The notes under the pieces: generated by a model | Told to the model about the DNA's origin: nothing | The model's database searches: none | Seen by the model: only the letters and a program-made list of their open reading frames with translations | Assembly: GCA_018340375.1 (NCBI GenBank) | Contig: JAFFJZ010000017.1 | Location: 3,214,001 to 3,278,000 of the forward strand | DNA: 64,000 nucleotides | Origin: Gonatopus flavifemur | Taxonomy: Eukaryota; Arthropoda; Insecta; Hymenoptera; Dryinidae | Direction of reading: 5' to 3' | Made by a program: the position numbers and the translations under genes | Shown: positions 31,470 to 42,446 of the stretch, piece after piece | Layout: each line of letters opens with the position of its first letter | How positions within the stretch are numbered: position 1 is the stretch's first letter

Positions 31470-33500
31470 CAGGGTGGGGCATTTAAAGTGTCGCGGGCGT
31501 TTTTTCCAAAAATGAAGTGAGATACGAGAAAATTTTTCGGACAAAAGTTGTAGGGTACCGAGGGGGACATCCGATGGTGGCCTTGGCTTTGACCTCAAAT
31601 CTCATCTTCAAGGGCATTCTAAGATCAACTCTTGTTTTTTAAATAGCATCTCATATTTTTAACTGCAGATTTGGATTCTAGGTCAAAAACCAAGAAACTT
31701 TTGTCTGAACCATTTTCCTGAAATCCGCAAAAATGGCGCTCTAATCGATATTGTTCCATTTTGAATCTGACATTCGAATAACTCGAAAACGAAGGGTCTT
31801 GCAAAAGAATGTTTCGTACAAAAGTTGACAATACACAACACATTTCAATCGTCTACATTACCACCATTCAGAGCTCACGCGATGTAAATAAACGACGGGG
31901 TTCAGTGAAAATTCACGATTTTCAAAGCCAGTTTGTCAGTTACATTTGATTATTACTTGGTTTATGACAAATTGAAAATCATGGATATCCGATACACGGT
32001 TTCTGAAAAGATCGATATGATCTACATTTACGGTGAAGTGCATAAGAACCCCAGACAAGCATATGACTTGTATGCAGAACGATTTCCTGGAAGAACAACG
32101 CCATCCATTAGGTATTTTCAACGCATTACAAAATTATTCTGAGAAACGGGAAGTGTTACAAGGGAAAAACGACATCGAATGAGAACTGTTAGCGGAGAAA
32201 ATGTGGAAGTTAATGTACTAGCTGCAGTAGCCAATAATCCACACGTGAGCTCTCGTGAAATTGAACTCCATTCGGGAATTTCTCGAAGAAGTGTTCGTCA
32301 AATACTGAAACGTCACAAATTCCATCCGTATCACATTTGTTTGCATCAAGACCTTCACGGTGATGATTTCGAAAATCGTGTACAGTTTTGTCGATGGGGT
32401 CTAGCGCAAATCCACAATAACAACTTCATCAACATATTATTTTCTGATGAGTCGACGTTCACCAATCATGGTCAAGTAAATCGACATAATATGCATTACT
32501 GGGCGACAGAAAATCCAAGATGGTTACGTCAAGTAGAGCACCAAAGACAATGGGCTGTGAATGTTTGGTGTGGTATTTTTCGATCTCGAGTAATTGGACC
32601 GTACTTCATTGCAGATACGCTAAATGGAGAGAAGTACAGACATTTCTTAGATCAAGTACTTCCAACATTACTTGAAGACATACCTATTCAGGAACGATTG
32701 AATATGTGGTATCAACACGATGGTTGTCCATCCCATTATGCAGTCACAGCTCGAGAAATATTGGACAGAGATTATCCTGGACGATGGATAGGACGTCGTG
32801 GACCAGTTCATTGGCCTGCCCGTTCTCCGGATCTTACTTCTCCAGATTTTTTTTATGGAGATACATAAAAGATACAGTTTATCAACAAGCACCGACTACA
32901 CCTGAGAATATGCGTCAACGAATCATCGATGCATGCGCGAGCATCAATGAAGATATTTTAGCATGAGTTCAGCAATCTTTTGTGAAACGTTTTGAAATGT
33001 GTATTGAAGTCGAAGGCCATCATTTTGAGCATCTACTGCATTAAAATTATCCAAGTGATGTAGACGATTGAAATGTGTTGTGTTTTGTCTGTTATACCCC
33101 ATCACCTCCGTTTCAGTTCAAGGGGTCCCCCTTGGAATCAGACAACTTTTGTACGAAACATTCTTTTGCAAGAACCTTCGTTTTCGAGTTATTCTAATGT
33201 CAGATTCAGTATGGAACAATATCGATTAGAGCGCCATCTTTGCGGATTTCAGGAAAATGGTTCAGACAAAAGTTTCTTGGTTTTTGACCTAGAATCCAAA
33301 TCTGCAGTAAAAAATATGAGATGCTATTTAAAAAACAAGAGTTGACCTCAGAATGCCCTTGAAGATGAGATTTGAGGTCAAAGCCAAGGCCACCATCGGA
33401 TGTCCCCCTCGATACCCTACAATTTTCGTCCGAAAAATTTTCTCGTATCTCATTTTATTTTTGGAAAAAACGCCCGCGACACTTTAAATGCCTCACCCTG
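31470..33500. mobile_element. DD41D Tc1/mariner element with ~390 bp TIRs, TSD TA
   Basis: The ends are CAGGGTGGGGCATTTAAAGT and, inverted, CAGGGTGAGGCATTTAAAGT. The inverted match continues to about 31860/33110 (TTTGACCTCAAATCTCATCT, AGCGCCATTTT... region). TA flanks both sides. It encodes a decayed transposase. It inserted 118 bp past the stop of the Harbinger transposase. Confidence 0.85.
31981..33046 (+). pseudogene. DD41D transposase with stops and a frameshift
   Basis: The start is MDIRYTVSEKIDMIYIYGEV. An in-frame TGA at about 32140 precedes ETGSVTREKR. The rest (32179-32868) has the HTH part (VSSREIELHSGISRRSVRQI), Asp motifs ILFSDESTFTN, WYQHDGCPSHYAV and RSPDLTSPDFF with 41 residues between the last two. 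A frameshift in the T run at about 32847 moves the C-terminus (KDTVYQQAPTTPENMRQRI) to another frame, where a TGA at 32964 precedes the final FEMCIEVEGHHFEHLLH. Three lesions only, so a fairly young loss. Confidence 0.85.
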
Positions 33501-33654
33501 TATACAAGACTTCTTGATGAAAGTAATTGAATGTTTTAAATCAAATATATTTCAAGCTAAATATTATATTTTTTATTAAATTAAATAAAATCTTATATTT
33601 TTTTACTGAGGAACTTTGAGTTGTTTAAAATATAATACAAGTTTTTTAGAATCA

Positions 33655-36600
33655 CTAACTGTATGTATACATATAATAATCATGGCTCGCATATTTTTCT
33701 TCTGCTTCTAATAACATAGAAAGGAACTTAATTTCTAGTTCTGATCTTGCTCTGTATGGGAGACGACGTAATCCTTCTGCGAGACGTTGAAGTATTCCAT
33801 CAACCCCATCGGGTGGCTGTACAGGAGTATTTAATGTAGCTAAAATGGCTTCTTGAATATCTGTGGATGAAGTAGAAGAATTCCGGTGACTCTTGATTTC
33901 TGAAAATATACCATCACCATTTCAAAATAAAATGAAATACTCATCATAATTGAAAAGAGTAGGATAATTATGAATTTTCATATATCAATTTTTAGGAAAT
34001 AGAGATCACCGAATTTTATGACTTCTTCTGGAGTCCTGTTAATGATATAACAATCTATCAAAAAACTACATATCAGTTCACTCAGAGGTCTTATCTAAGA
34101 CATGTTATTATATGAGCTTTTAAGGGATCTCCAAGACCTCATGAGCAGGAAATCTTCAGAGATGCACGCATTGGAATTGTTCAATATCCCAGATAGCAAA
34201 AGTTCCAAAAACTAGATCGTATTGAATCCCTTAGGAACCACCAAAAGAACTACTGAAATGTCAGCAAAATAGTGTCATTGGAGAATTCAATTCGCCTTTT
34301 GTCATACTATATACTAGGGTGATTCTTATTCCACTCAAAAAACTTTGTTTTAGTTTGTTTTTATTTTTCGCTGTCCACAAAAAAACTTTTTTTGTATGGG
34401 CCACCCTCTAATTTTTTTCTACATTATAAAGAGGTCTTACAATATTTTTTGCATGATTTCCAAAAAAGATTGTAGGACCTCTTTATAATGTACAACAAAA
34501 TTAGAGGGTGACCTATACAGAAAAACTTTTTTTGTGGACAGCAAAAAATGAAAACAAACGAAAACTAGCTTTTTTGAGTGAAATAAGAATCACCCTACTA
34601 TACAGGGTGTCCCAGAATTCGCAGACCGGATTTCACAGGTGTATTCTGCAGCCAAAATGCAATAACTTTTCCATTTACTATTTTTGGATCTGAGGCTTAG
34701 TTTTGGAGTTATAAACAAAATAAGTTGACCATTCAGGTGGCAAGTACATCGGCTACTCTAATAATCGAAGACTATACTTATGTAGCATCCCATTGATTGG
34801 TTGAAGTCAACTCTGAAACTAAGCCTCGGATCAAAAAATGTTAAATGGAAAAGTTGTTGCATTTTGACTGCAGAATACACCTGTGAAATCTGGTCCGCGA
34901 GTTCTGGGACACCCTGTATACAGTACAATATATAGTATGACAAAAGGTAAATTGAATTTTTCAAAGACTCTATTTTGCTGACTTGTCAGTAGTTCTTTTT
35001 CTAATTCAATACGACCTAGTTTTTAGAAGTATGCTATCTGGGTAGAATATTCCTAGTGGACATGACGAGGGCAATAGTTTGAAAATAAGTCAATGACTCT
35101 TGAGGAAGTATTTATATCTAATGCGTCCACTTAGAAGATCATCAGCGGCCCACATAATGAAGTATGTTTTGAAGATATCTCGAAATGAGTTGAACATGTT
35201 CTAAGCAACAGCAAACTATATCTTTTAGATATCTTAAACATTTCTCATTCCTAAAACATGTGTAGAAAGTATCATTTTAAAAATCTGAAACTTGTCTGAC
35301 GAGAAAATAGTTTTTACATATCTTCTGCATATTTGTTAGAAACAAAAACGGTTTTTGATCTTTTAGTGCTACATAACACATCTTGAACTTCTGTTGAGAT
35401 ATCCCAGACAGAACAGCATTCCCTGATGTATTCATAAAGAATTCTTTATAAATTATTAGTCCTGAAGGTACTCATTATGAATCTATCGTGAACTGTTGGG
35501 CTGTCTGGGTATCTTCAAGATAAGGATTGTTATATGGGAATTAGAAAATATTTTACGCTAACTTTATGCTATATGTATATGCTTTCTTTAACCCCTATTT
35601 GACTAAGAACATTTGCACCATATTATTTCAATGGTAAAAAAGGTACCTAGGTGCTTTTTCAGTGACATAAAGATTAAAAAAAATATGAACGACAAGAGTT
35701 TGGCCAATTTTTGCATAGTTTGTTGCGAAAAAGTTGGCCGGAGTGCTATTGCTTGTATTACGTGAAAATAACATAAAATACACACTTTTTGATGGGTTTG
35801 GAGTATTTTGATTGTCTGCCGTTCTGGGTCCAGTGATAACTGATGCTGATCCTGATGAACATGGACTGCAGGGAACGTTAAGAGGGATATCAAGTTCCAA
35901 ACTACCAGTGTTGGTTGATATCGTTGGTATAGTACATATTGTCCTACCAGAAATGAACGGATCAATAATTTTATCACAACAGAAAAATATAGTCAACACC
36001 CAAAACAAATTATTAAGTATGGACTGAATTATAATTTATTTTAACAATGATTATTCCATACTTGAAGTGATTAGAAATGTAGTATCTGGCACAACAAATA
36101 TTATGAACTATTAAACTTGGAGAAAATCCTCTATCGTTGAGTTACCATAGATTTTTTATCAGTACACACAAAGAGAAACTTGCCGTAATATGTAACACAG
36201 GATGTTCTTGCAACAAGGTGGCAACCGAGTAATTTCATTTGGTTATATAACACTCCCTCATAGTACACGAAGAATTATTTTGCAGCAACAAGAAATACAA
36301 TTCTTCAAGAACCCTTTTCAAACTAATGAATTCATAAACAGCTCTGGAGAAGTTCAATGTTTGGCACATCAATGAGTTCTGTGAGGGTACTGAAATAATA
36401 CTGAAAGTATTCTCGCAGTACTCTCACAATACTCTTCAATGTCCCAAACATTGAACTTTTCCAGAGCTGTTTATGAATTCATTAGTTCGAAAACAGTTCT
36501 TGAAGAATTGTATTTCTTGTTCTTGAAAAAGAATTCTTCGTGTGCTATTCGGGCTGACTTCTTTGTAACTTCAACATTACTGTTACGGAACAATCAAACG

Positions 36601-38780
36601 TGTTATTTCGATTCAATGTAAATGAAACATAACTCCGTGATGTAATAGACATGATGAAGTTTCATTACAATCATATCACCTCAATGAAACTGTGTTTGAT
36701 GGGTTCCCAATAAACATTTTTGAATCCCTCTGTTGGATCGCTCTAAAAGATATCTTAAAGAGATCTAAAAGATGTCTTACGCAACAATTAGATAACTGAA
36801 AGACATCTTATCGAAGACATTTTTTAGATATCTAAAAAATATCTTGAGACAACTTTTAGACATCTAAAAGGAAGACCTCTAAAACATATCTAATAGTGTT
36901 CCGTAAGACATGTTTTAGATTTCTTTAAGATATCTTTTAGAGTGTTCCGGAAGACTTCCATGAAAACGTTTATTAGGTTATAAGTTTCATGATATAATTT
37001 ATACCTATCCCTACTTTTATTATCCATTTTTCTGTGTGCAAATTTCTGCAAGTTAGATTAATTTTCTTATTGAAGTATAACTTACGATCTTGCTTCCTGT
37101 ACATCGTCCAGAAATTTCATATTTTCAAAAAAGCGAAACGAATGTTTCTTTTGTTGAATAGCAGTAGAACCTGAACCACTTGGGATATAAGCATTCGCTT
37201 TCTTTTTTGCTTTCATATAGCAATCCCGTAGATATTTCCATCGCTTCTGAACTGCCTCTATAGGGGAGAGTGGGGACACTTGCACCATGGGGTGATATGC
37301 ACCACAGCAGATATCTCTTAATTTTCCAAAATTTCTGAACTGTTCTTGCACGTGGCGTTTGCTGAATGGATGACCTAACTCCACACGAGTTCACAGGAAT
37401 GTGGAATGAATCTCTGTTTTTTTATTGATATCAAAAGGTTTGGCACTCTCAAAATCGTTTGATTTGTGTCTCCTTAGTTTTTCAGAAAAAGTTTCCCATG
37501 ATCTGTAAGTGATCTCAAACACCACGAAACCAATCTCAATCGAAAGTACAATCGTTGCACAATATTTTCATGATCCACTTTTTGACTGAAAATATCTGGA
37601 ATTTTTTTGCGAGGCTCAGTAGTCTGTTGATGCCGTGAGGGGTGCAATGCACCACAAATTGCGGGGATACTTGCACCACTTCCGATGTTTCATTTTTTTT
37701 ATAGAAACAGGTATTCAGAATGATCCGTACACTCGGATGTTCGAATCTGAATGTTCTTCCGAAGAACAGAAGAGAGAAGGAGAGGAAGGAGAGAGAGAGA
37801 GAGAAAGATTCTTTTGTTTGATAAAATACTCTGTGAAACTCTTTGCTATTTCCATGAATGATCTCACTTTATATAAGTCAGGGGGGATAAACTCAATGAG
37901 AGAATTTTCATAATGAACTTCAGCGCCGCCAAGGGGAAGGCTACTGGAACTAACCTCACATGGATACATTTACACAAATGCTCAACAAATCATAAAAGTT
38001 TGTGACACAGTATCAGTGCCTTCATGTGAGATTAGTTCAAGTACCCTTCCTCTTGGCGGCGCTGAAATCAGTCTCAAGAACGTTCAATTGAGTTTATGCC
38101 TCCTGATATGAGTTGGTAGGAGTGACAAATTTCACTTGTTTCCTCCGTTCATAGCAAACACTCTTGTGCAATTAGTTTTCAAGAAAAGGTTGTTGCTAGT
38201 ATCAAACTCTAAACTGCATCAAGTCCATCTTGATCGTAAGTTCAGCTATTCACTTGTATATCTGATTATTCATTTCAAATAAATACTGATAAATAGATTT
38301 GAAAATAGTGGTTATTATTCCAATTAGCCCTGCTAAATTATCCCCATAAAGAACGATACAAAACGATAAATTTTTCCTATAGTTTTCAATGAGGTTTCTG
38401 AATACGGAATTTACGAAGTTATATCGTTATCAAACGATAGAACTCTATCGTTCCTTACCGTTTTCTATAAAAATTTAACAGATTGTATAGGGTTTTATCG
38501 TGAAATTCGTATTGGAAAAGTACTACTTATTCTAGAACACATAACTATTTTTTTCCAAATAACTGATACTTCTCCTATACGAATTCCACGATAAAACCCT
38601 ATACAATCTGTTAAATTTTTATAGAAAACGATAAAGAACGATAGAGTTCTATCGTTTGATAACGATGTAACTTCGTAAATTCCGTATTCAGAAACCTCAT
38701 TGAAAACTATAGAAAACATTTATCGTTTTGTATCGGTCCTTATTGGGAAAATTCAGCAGGGAGAGGATCAATTATTCAGG

Positions 38781-38830
<50 letters not shown>

Positions 38831-39761
38831 AAGAGCTAATTCGCAGGGTGGTGCGAATATCCCCACAGGGTGGTGCAAGTCTCCCGCCATGTGGGGAGAG
38901 TTGCACCAAACGCAATGTTTTTGAAGAACACTTATATCATTGATAGGATGTTAGATTCGACCTTGCTATCATTGGCAACTTAGAAAGGAATGTTTGCTCT
39001 GTCAAAATCCCATAAATAATATATCGAATGAAGTTAACCACGAAAGTTATGACAATGTAGAAAAAAAGTGGTGCAAGTGTCCCCACTCTCCCCTACCAAT
39101 GTCTCCTACGCATATATAAGAGTGTAGTGAAAAATAATCATTGGATTATATAAATTTTGTTACATTACTGTTATTAACACAAGAAACATTTTTACAAACC
39201 ACCCATTAAATTAACGACTTCTTGCCATAATGCCTTTTTTTTCAGCGCTGTTCTTTCACTCATTGGTATCCGGTGATCCCATAGAGGTTTTCTTTCTGCG
39301 ACGAAAGCTATTAGCAATTCATCCGAGTCCATGTCATTGCATGATTTCGATGTCCTATTTTCCACGTTGGGAACTTCAGTGTCTTCCTGCTGAACCTGTT
39401 GTTTTGCCGCTATACAATTAATAACATATCAATATCACCTATCATCTGACACCACAACAGTCCATCCTTAATTTATATTAAATATTTTTTGAACTCTGAC
39501 GATTTAGAAAAATTTCTTCGCGAATACATTGGAAACTATTGTGCCGTAAGTGGTACTGGTATAATAGAAATTTTTATTTACGAATAACTGAAACTTACCG
39601 ATGGTGACGATCAGATTTTCATCGTATGTCAACTCGCAATACTCCCCATCAAAGTCTGTGAAACATGAATGGTTTCGGAGATCCCAATTTGGAAGTAAAA
39701 GACCACCACAATAACCGCATTTTTTACACTGTAAATACGTGAGATGCTTTGTATTTCTCAT
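33655..39761 (-). CDS. Harbinger accessory protein: zinc-finger, MADF and BESS-like domains
   Basis: Exon model on the minus strand: exon 1 39761-39599 (CKKCGYCGGLLLPNWDLRNH..., a C2HC-like finger; donor GTAAGT); exon 2 39409 to ~39205 (SDELLIAFVAERKPLWDHRI, the MADF start); exon 3 39105 to 37086, containing the 1.8 kb pogo-type insertion, with EAVQKRWKYLRDCYMKAKKK and FRFFENMKFLDDV finishing MADF; exon 4 35943-35786 (linker, Ser/Pro/Thr-rich); exon 5 33899-33655 (GVDGILQRLAEGLRRLPYRA, BESS-like). Junctions 1-2, 3-4 and 4-5 keep phase. The exon 2 donor is unresolved and shifted by a base against exon 3, perhaps from the 8-A run near 39230. It would bind TIR DNA and help import the transposase. 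The insertion in exon 3 disables this copy. Confidence 0.65.
34316..34597. repeat. Palindromic MITE, ends TAGGGTGATTCTTATT
   Basis: The arms match from TAGGGTGATTCTTATTCCAC to GTGAAATAAGAATCACCCTA. They include CACAAAAAAACTTTTTTTGT/ACAAAAAAAGTTTTTCTGTA and AAGAGGTCTTACAAT/ATTGTAGGACCTCTT. Confidence 0.75.
34602..34921. repeat. MITE, ends ACAGGGTGTCCCAGAA
   Basis: Inverted ends ACAGGGTGTCCCAGAATTCG and ACAGGGTGTCCCAGAACTCG. Inside, TTTTCCATTTACTATTTTTG faces its inverted copy near 34840, and GGCTTAGTTTTGGAGTT faces AACTCTGAAACTAAGCC. A second family member is at 45655-45972. Confidence 0.75.
35405..35512. repeat. ~108 bp MITE, ends CCCAGACAGM
   Basis: CCCAGACAGAACAGCATTCC opens and AACTGTTGGGCTGTCTGGG closes it. 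The interior TCCCTGATGTATTCATRAAG is shared with a second copy at 47530-47640. From 35045 to 35400 I see no gene. The ORFs at 36008-35603 include exon 4 of the MADF gene but are longer than the real exon. Confidence 0.6.
36205..36560. repeat. Palindrome with ~105 bp arms
   Basis: ACACGAAGAATTATTTTGCA through AGAAGTTCAATGTTTGG (about 36257-36365) is mirrored by CCAAACATTGAACTTTTCCA through GAATTCTTCGTGTGCTA (about 36445-36548). The centre holds short direct repeats of GTACTSTSA-type sequence. It lies in the intron between MADF exons 3 and 4. From 35950 to 36205 nothing is seen. Confidence 0.65.
36706..36980. repeat. MITE made of AAGATATCTTTTAGA repeats
   Basis: The ends are CCAATAAACATTTTTGAA and, inverted, CCTAATAAACGTTTTCAT. 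The interior carries about ten variants of AGATATCTWWWAGA in both orientations. Confidence 0.55.
37916..38068. repeat. Inverted repeat, ~50 bp arms
   Basis: CAGCGCCGCCAAGGGGAAGG then CTAACCTCACATG at the left; CATGTGAGATTAG then CCTTCCTCTTGGCGGCGCTG at the right. A (GA)n tract lies just upstream at 37785-37807. Confidence 0.6.
38342..38748. repeat. 400 bp near-perfect palindromic MITE
   Basis: From CCCATAAAGAACGATACAAA to TTTGTATCGGTCCTTATTGGG the arms are closely complementary, e.g. GAGGTTTCTGAATACGGAAT/ATTCCGTATTCAGAAACCTC. The motif AACGATAGA recurs. It is nested in the pogo-type element. Confidence 0.75.
38783..38834. repeat. (GA)n microsatellite
   Basis: GAGA run of about 40 bp with flanking GGGAGAAAGAG. 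ORFs translating it as Arg-Glu repeats are artefacts. Confidence 0.9.
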
Positions 39762-40389
39762 TTTTTGTACTACTCATGGTTATTATATTTGAACACATGA
39801 GAAGAATATGGAATTGACAATTCTGATTGATTTTGATAGATTTGTTTGCCCACTTGGGCAACTTTTACTTTGAATCATATATGAAGTTCCGATTAAAAAA
39901 GAAAAAATATCACTGACTCACATCTCAACTTTCAAAATTTGTTCTCTTAACATTTATGTCTTTGTGTATATCATTAATATTTGAGAATGCTATTTAATAT
40001 GTACTGAATACAAAGAAAACGTACTGAAAGAAAATAAATTTAACCTACAAATTCCACTAAATCATACCAAGATTTTATAATGCGCTCTCTTAACTGCTCA
40101 ATGAATTTTGAAACAATCTAAAGTAAAGTTGAAATCATTGTACTTTTTACAAAACTTATTCTTCTACTTACAACATTTCCAAGTTGATCCATTTTAAACT
40201 TTCATACAATTTGGTGCAGGCGTTTCAATCATTCAACGGACACATACAAATTCACAATTCCGCAGAATATGCCGAAAAGCGAAACTGCGGAACGAAAAAA
40301 GCGGAACTCACGGGATTGGCCGACCCCCTCCTTTGCTCACGTTCCGCCAGTTCCGCGTTGCGCTCATTCCGTTTCATGGGACCGCAGCC

Positions 40390-41376
40390 TGAGGGTTCGT
40401 CTCAACGCACTTGCGCGTATTCATGAAATATGGAGACGGTCCAAGTTGAGATCTTGCCTCAAACGCGCGTGCGCGTATTCATGATTACGGGAACGGTTCA
40501 AGTCCGTTCAACGATACCATTCGATTGCGGAACTTGTAACCAAAAAGTCACGTTCACTGAAATAAGAAGACAACGTGTCAGTCATAATTGCCTGGTCTAA
40601 AGACATAATATTGAAGTGAATAGTAGCAAATAAATTCAATGAAGAATTATCAAAGTGTTTATTCCAATTTCTTCTTCCCGATTTTGTAGGATAGTCGGTG
40701 AACACGCTAGCTTCTAAATTAACGTTCATTTTGTTATTGAGACAATACCATATCACCAACTTCACATCATACATCGCGCCAATATCCTACACTTCACTCA
40801 ACTGTTCGCTTCCCTTGCTATTGCGAGGTTCCGTCGTTTTTCATGATTCGTACTCTCTCTTTGTGGGACCTGTTATTCCTTCGATGGTAGCTGAGAAGAT
40901 TTGAAAAAGCTGTTGTCGATAAAATCGCAATTTAATTCAAAATCATTGCACCATTAAGTGCAATGTAAAGTTTCAAGAAACATTTGTTCATCCTACCATT
41001 TTCTGACATCGTTGGGATTGGTTGATTTTCTGTGTTGACATGACGATTATGACGGAGATTCGAGAAAACCGTTGCTCATGGAATGTCGATACAATTCGAA
41101 TCCATCAGACGCAGCGGTGACAACGAAGTATGAACGTATTTTCCAGTTCGGTCGAGTGAATATTACATTATTTTATAACGTTATTATTTACTCGGTTAAC
41201 GTTTAGTATCGCGAATATTGAGGATTCGATATAGTGTTGATTATAATATACGGTCAACGAAGTATTGAAGAAAATTCATACTCATCTGAAATCTACAATC
41301 CAGAAGGAAGCATGAAAAATCGAGGACCGAGATAGGAAGACTGAGACAGAATCGGTGAGTTATTTCATTTTATCAA
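40390..41376 (+). other. Probable continuation of the gypsy 3' LTR
   Basis: After the TGA duplication the sequence goes on GGGTTCGTCTCAACGC, which would follow TATTGA at 29545 if the Harbinger is removed. It opens with a ~50 bp imperfect direct repeat (TCTCAACGCACTTGCGCGTATTCATGA and CTCAAACGCGCGTGCGCGTATTCATGA, near 40400 and 40455). No gene seen. The right end is not defined; GGTGAGT at 41352 looks like a splice donor but has no exon I can support. Confidence 0.35.
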
Positions 41377-41394
41377 TTACACAGGCCTGCGAGG

Positions 41395-42030
41395 TTTTTC
41401 CCCCTTGGAACTGGTGACCATTTTCCGAAGTAATTTGCTGCGTAGAATCCGAATCCGGAGCCAGAATTGGGCTATCACGTCAGGATTTTGAGATATCTGA
41501 GGGTAAATACGCGAAAAATGCGGTTTTTCGCTACTTTTGAGGTTATGTACAGGACGCATAAAATTTTTTTGATCTTTTCTCTCAACTTCATCAATTTGCA
41601 CTACTCTTCCCGTTTAAAATGAGCTATTGAACGTTCATGTACGATTTTTTCTCGCAAAGTTACGACCATTCTAAGTTGTGTAATATGTCCCAACAACAGA
41701 ATGAGTATTCGCATTTATTACACTGATCGACAATGAAATTCTCCTTCAAATGAAATTCTCTTTTCTGAAGTAATTTTCTGCGTAGAATCCAAATCCGGAG
41801 TCAGGATTGGGCCATCGCGTAAGCATTTCAAGATATTTAAGATTAGGTCCACGAAAAATGGGTTTTTTGATTACTTTGGAATTCATGTACTGAGTGCACA
41901 ATTTTTTTTAGTCTTTTCTTCTAATTGCATCATCCAGTACTACTCTTACTCTTCAAGATAAGCTATTAATCGGTGACCTACAATTTCTCCTTGCAGAGTT
42001 ACGAGTATTCCAAGTTGTGAAATATACCCC
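41395..42030. repeat. Two diverged ~300 bp direct repeats
   Basis: Shared blocks: CCGAAGTAATTTGCTGCGTA (about 41435) and CTGAAGTAATTTTCTGCGTA (about 41763), followed by CCGGAGYCAG and ATTGGGCYATC, then AAAATGSGGTTTTT and a closing GAGTTACGA-type block. A related block (TTTCTGAAGCATTTTGGTGC, ATTGCTATATCACGTCAGG) is inverted or reused near 44520-44600. These are subterminal repeats of the element. Confidence 0.55.
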
Positions 42031-42446
42031 CAAGATTATAATATTTCTAGGATCTCCTGAGGGTGCTGCCAGGATGTATGGGAATGAAAATTCTAATTTT
42101 CTAATATGATATTCTTATTCAGCGACCCAAAACTTATATGTTCACATATTCAAGGAAAATTTCCCTTCAAAAAATGGGTTCCCAAAGGGTTGATAATTCA
42201 CAGACCTGCGGAATATAAGTTTTTATTTTCCCTTCGAACAATAATGGTTCCTTTCCAGGTATTCAGATTGTGGAACTAAAATATAACGCCAGTTTTTTTA
42301 CAGCACATCGGGATTCATTTTTATGTGAGATATGAATATTTACAGTTTTTTAAACAATTTGTATGAACGAAAAATATATACGTTTTATATAAAATTCAGA
42401 CATGGGGCTGCACTGGTTTCAAACAAGACATAAGATACTAGATAAA

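Larger units (their letters stand above)
34188..35045. mobile_element. MITE (CCCAGATAGC ends) holding two other MITEs
   Basis: The outer halves, 34188-34314 and 34922-35041, are inverted copies (CCCAGATAGC...TCGTATTGAAT and ATTCAATACGA...GCTATCTGGG; also GTCATACTATATACTA/TATATAGTATGAC at the inner edge). The two inner elements sit side by side in what was its centre. It lies in an intron of the MADF gene. Confidence 0.7.
37261..39093. mobile_element. Non-autonomous pogo-type element, TSD TA
   Basis: The inverted ends GGGGAGAGTGGGGACACTTG continue into CACCA on both sides (37263 and 39093). TA is duplicated, with one extra TA at the left. The first 14 bases agree with the ends of the intact pogo at 59769 at all but one position, so the two are likely related. 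Repeats of GTGGTGCAAGT lie inside both ends (near 37650-37680 and 38850-38910), possible transposase sites. No transposase. It carries three further repeats and splits exon 3 of the MADF gene. Confidence 0.75.
29551..40389. mobile_element. PIF/Harbinger transposon, 10.8 kb with nested insertions
   Basis: The ends GGCTGCGGTCCCATGAAACG are inverted at 29551 and 40389, with matching for over 90 bp (GCGGAACTGGCGGAACGTGA block) and TGA on both sides (29548-29550, 40390-40392), the 3-bp duplication of Harbinger. It encodes the two standard proteins of the superfamily in convergent orientation: a DDE transposase (+) and a MADF/Myb-like protein with a C-terminal BESS-like helix (-). Later insertions inside it: a DD41D element, three nested MITEs, palindromes and a pogo-type element. 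Without these it would be about 5 kb. Confidence 0.85.

Noticed and set aside
38700..38943. Arg-Glu repeat ORFs
   Set aside because: Translation of the (GA)n microsatellite.
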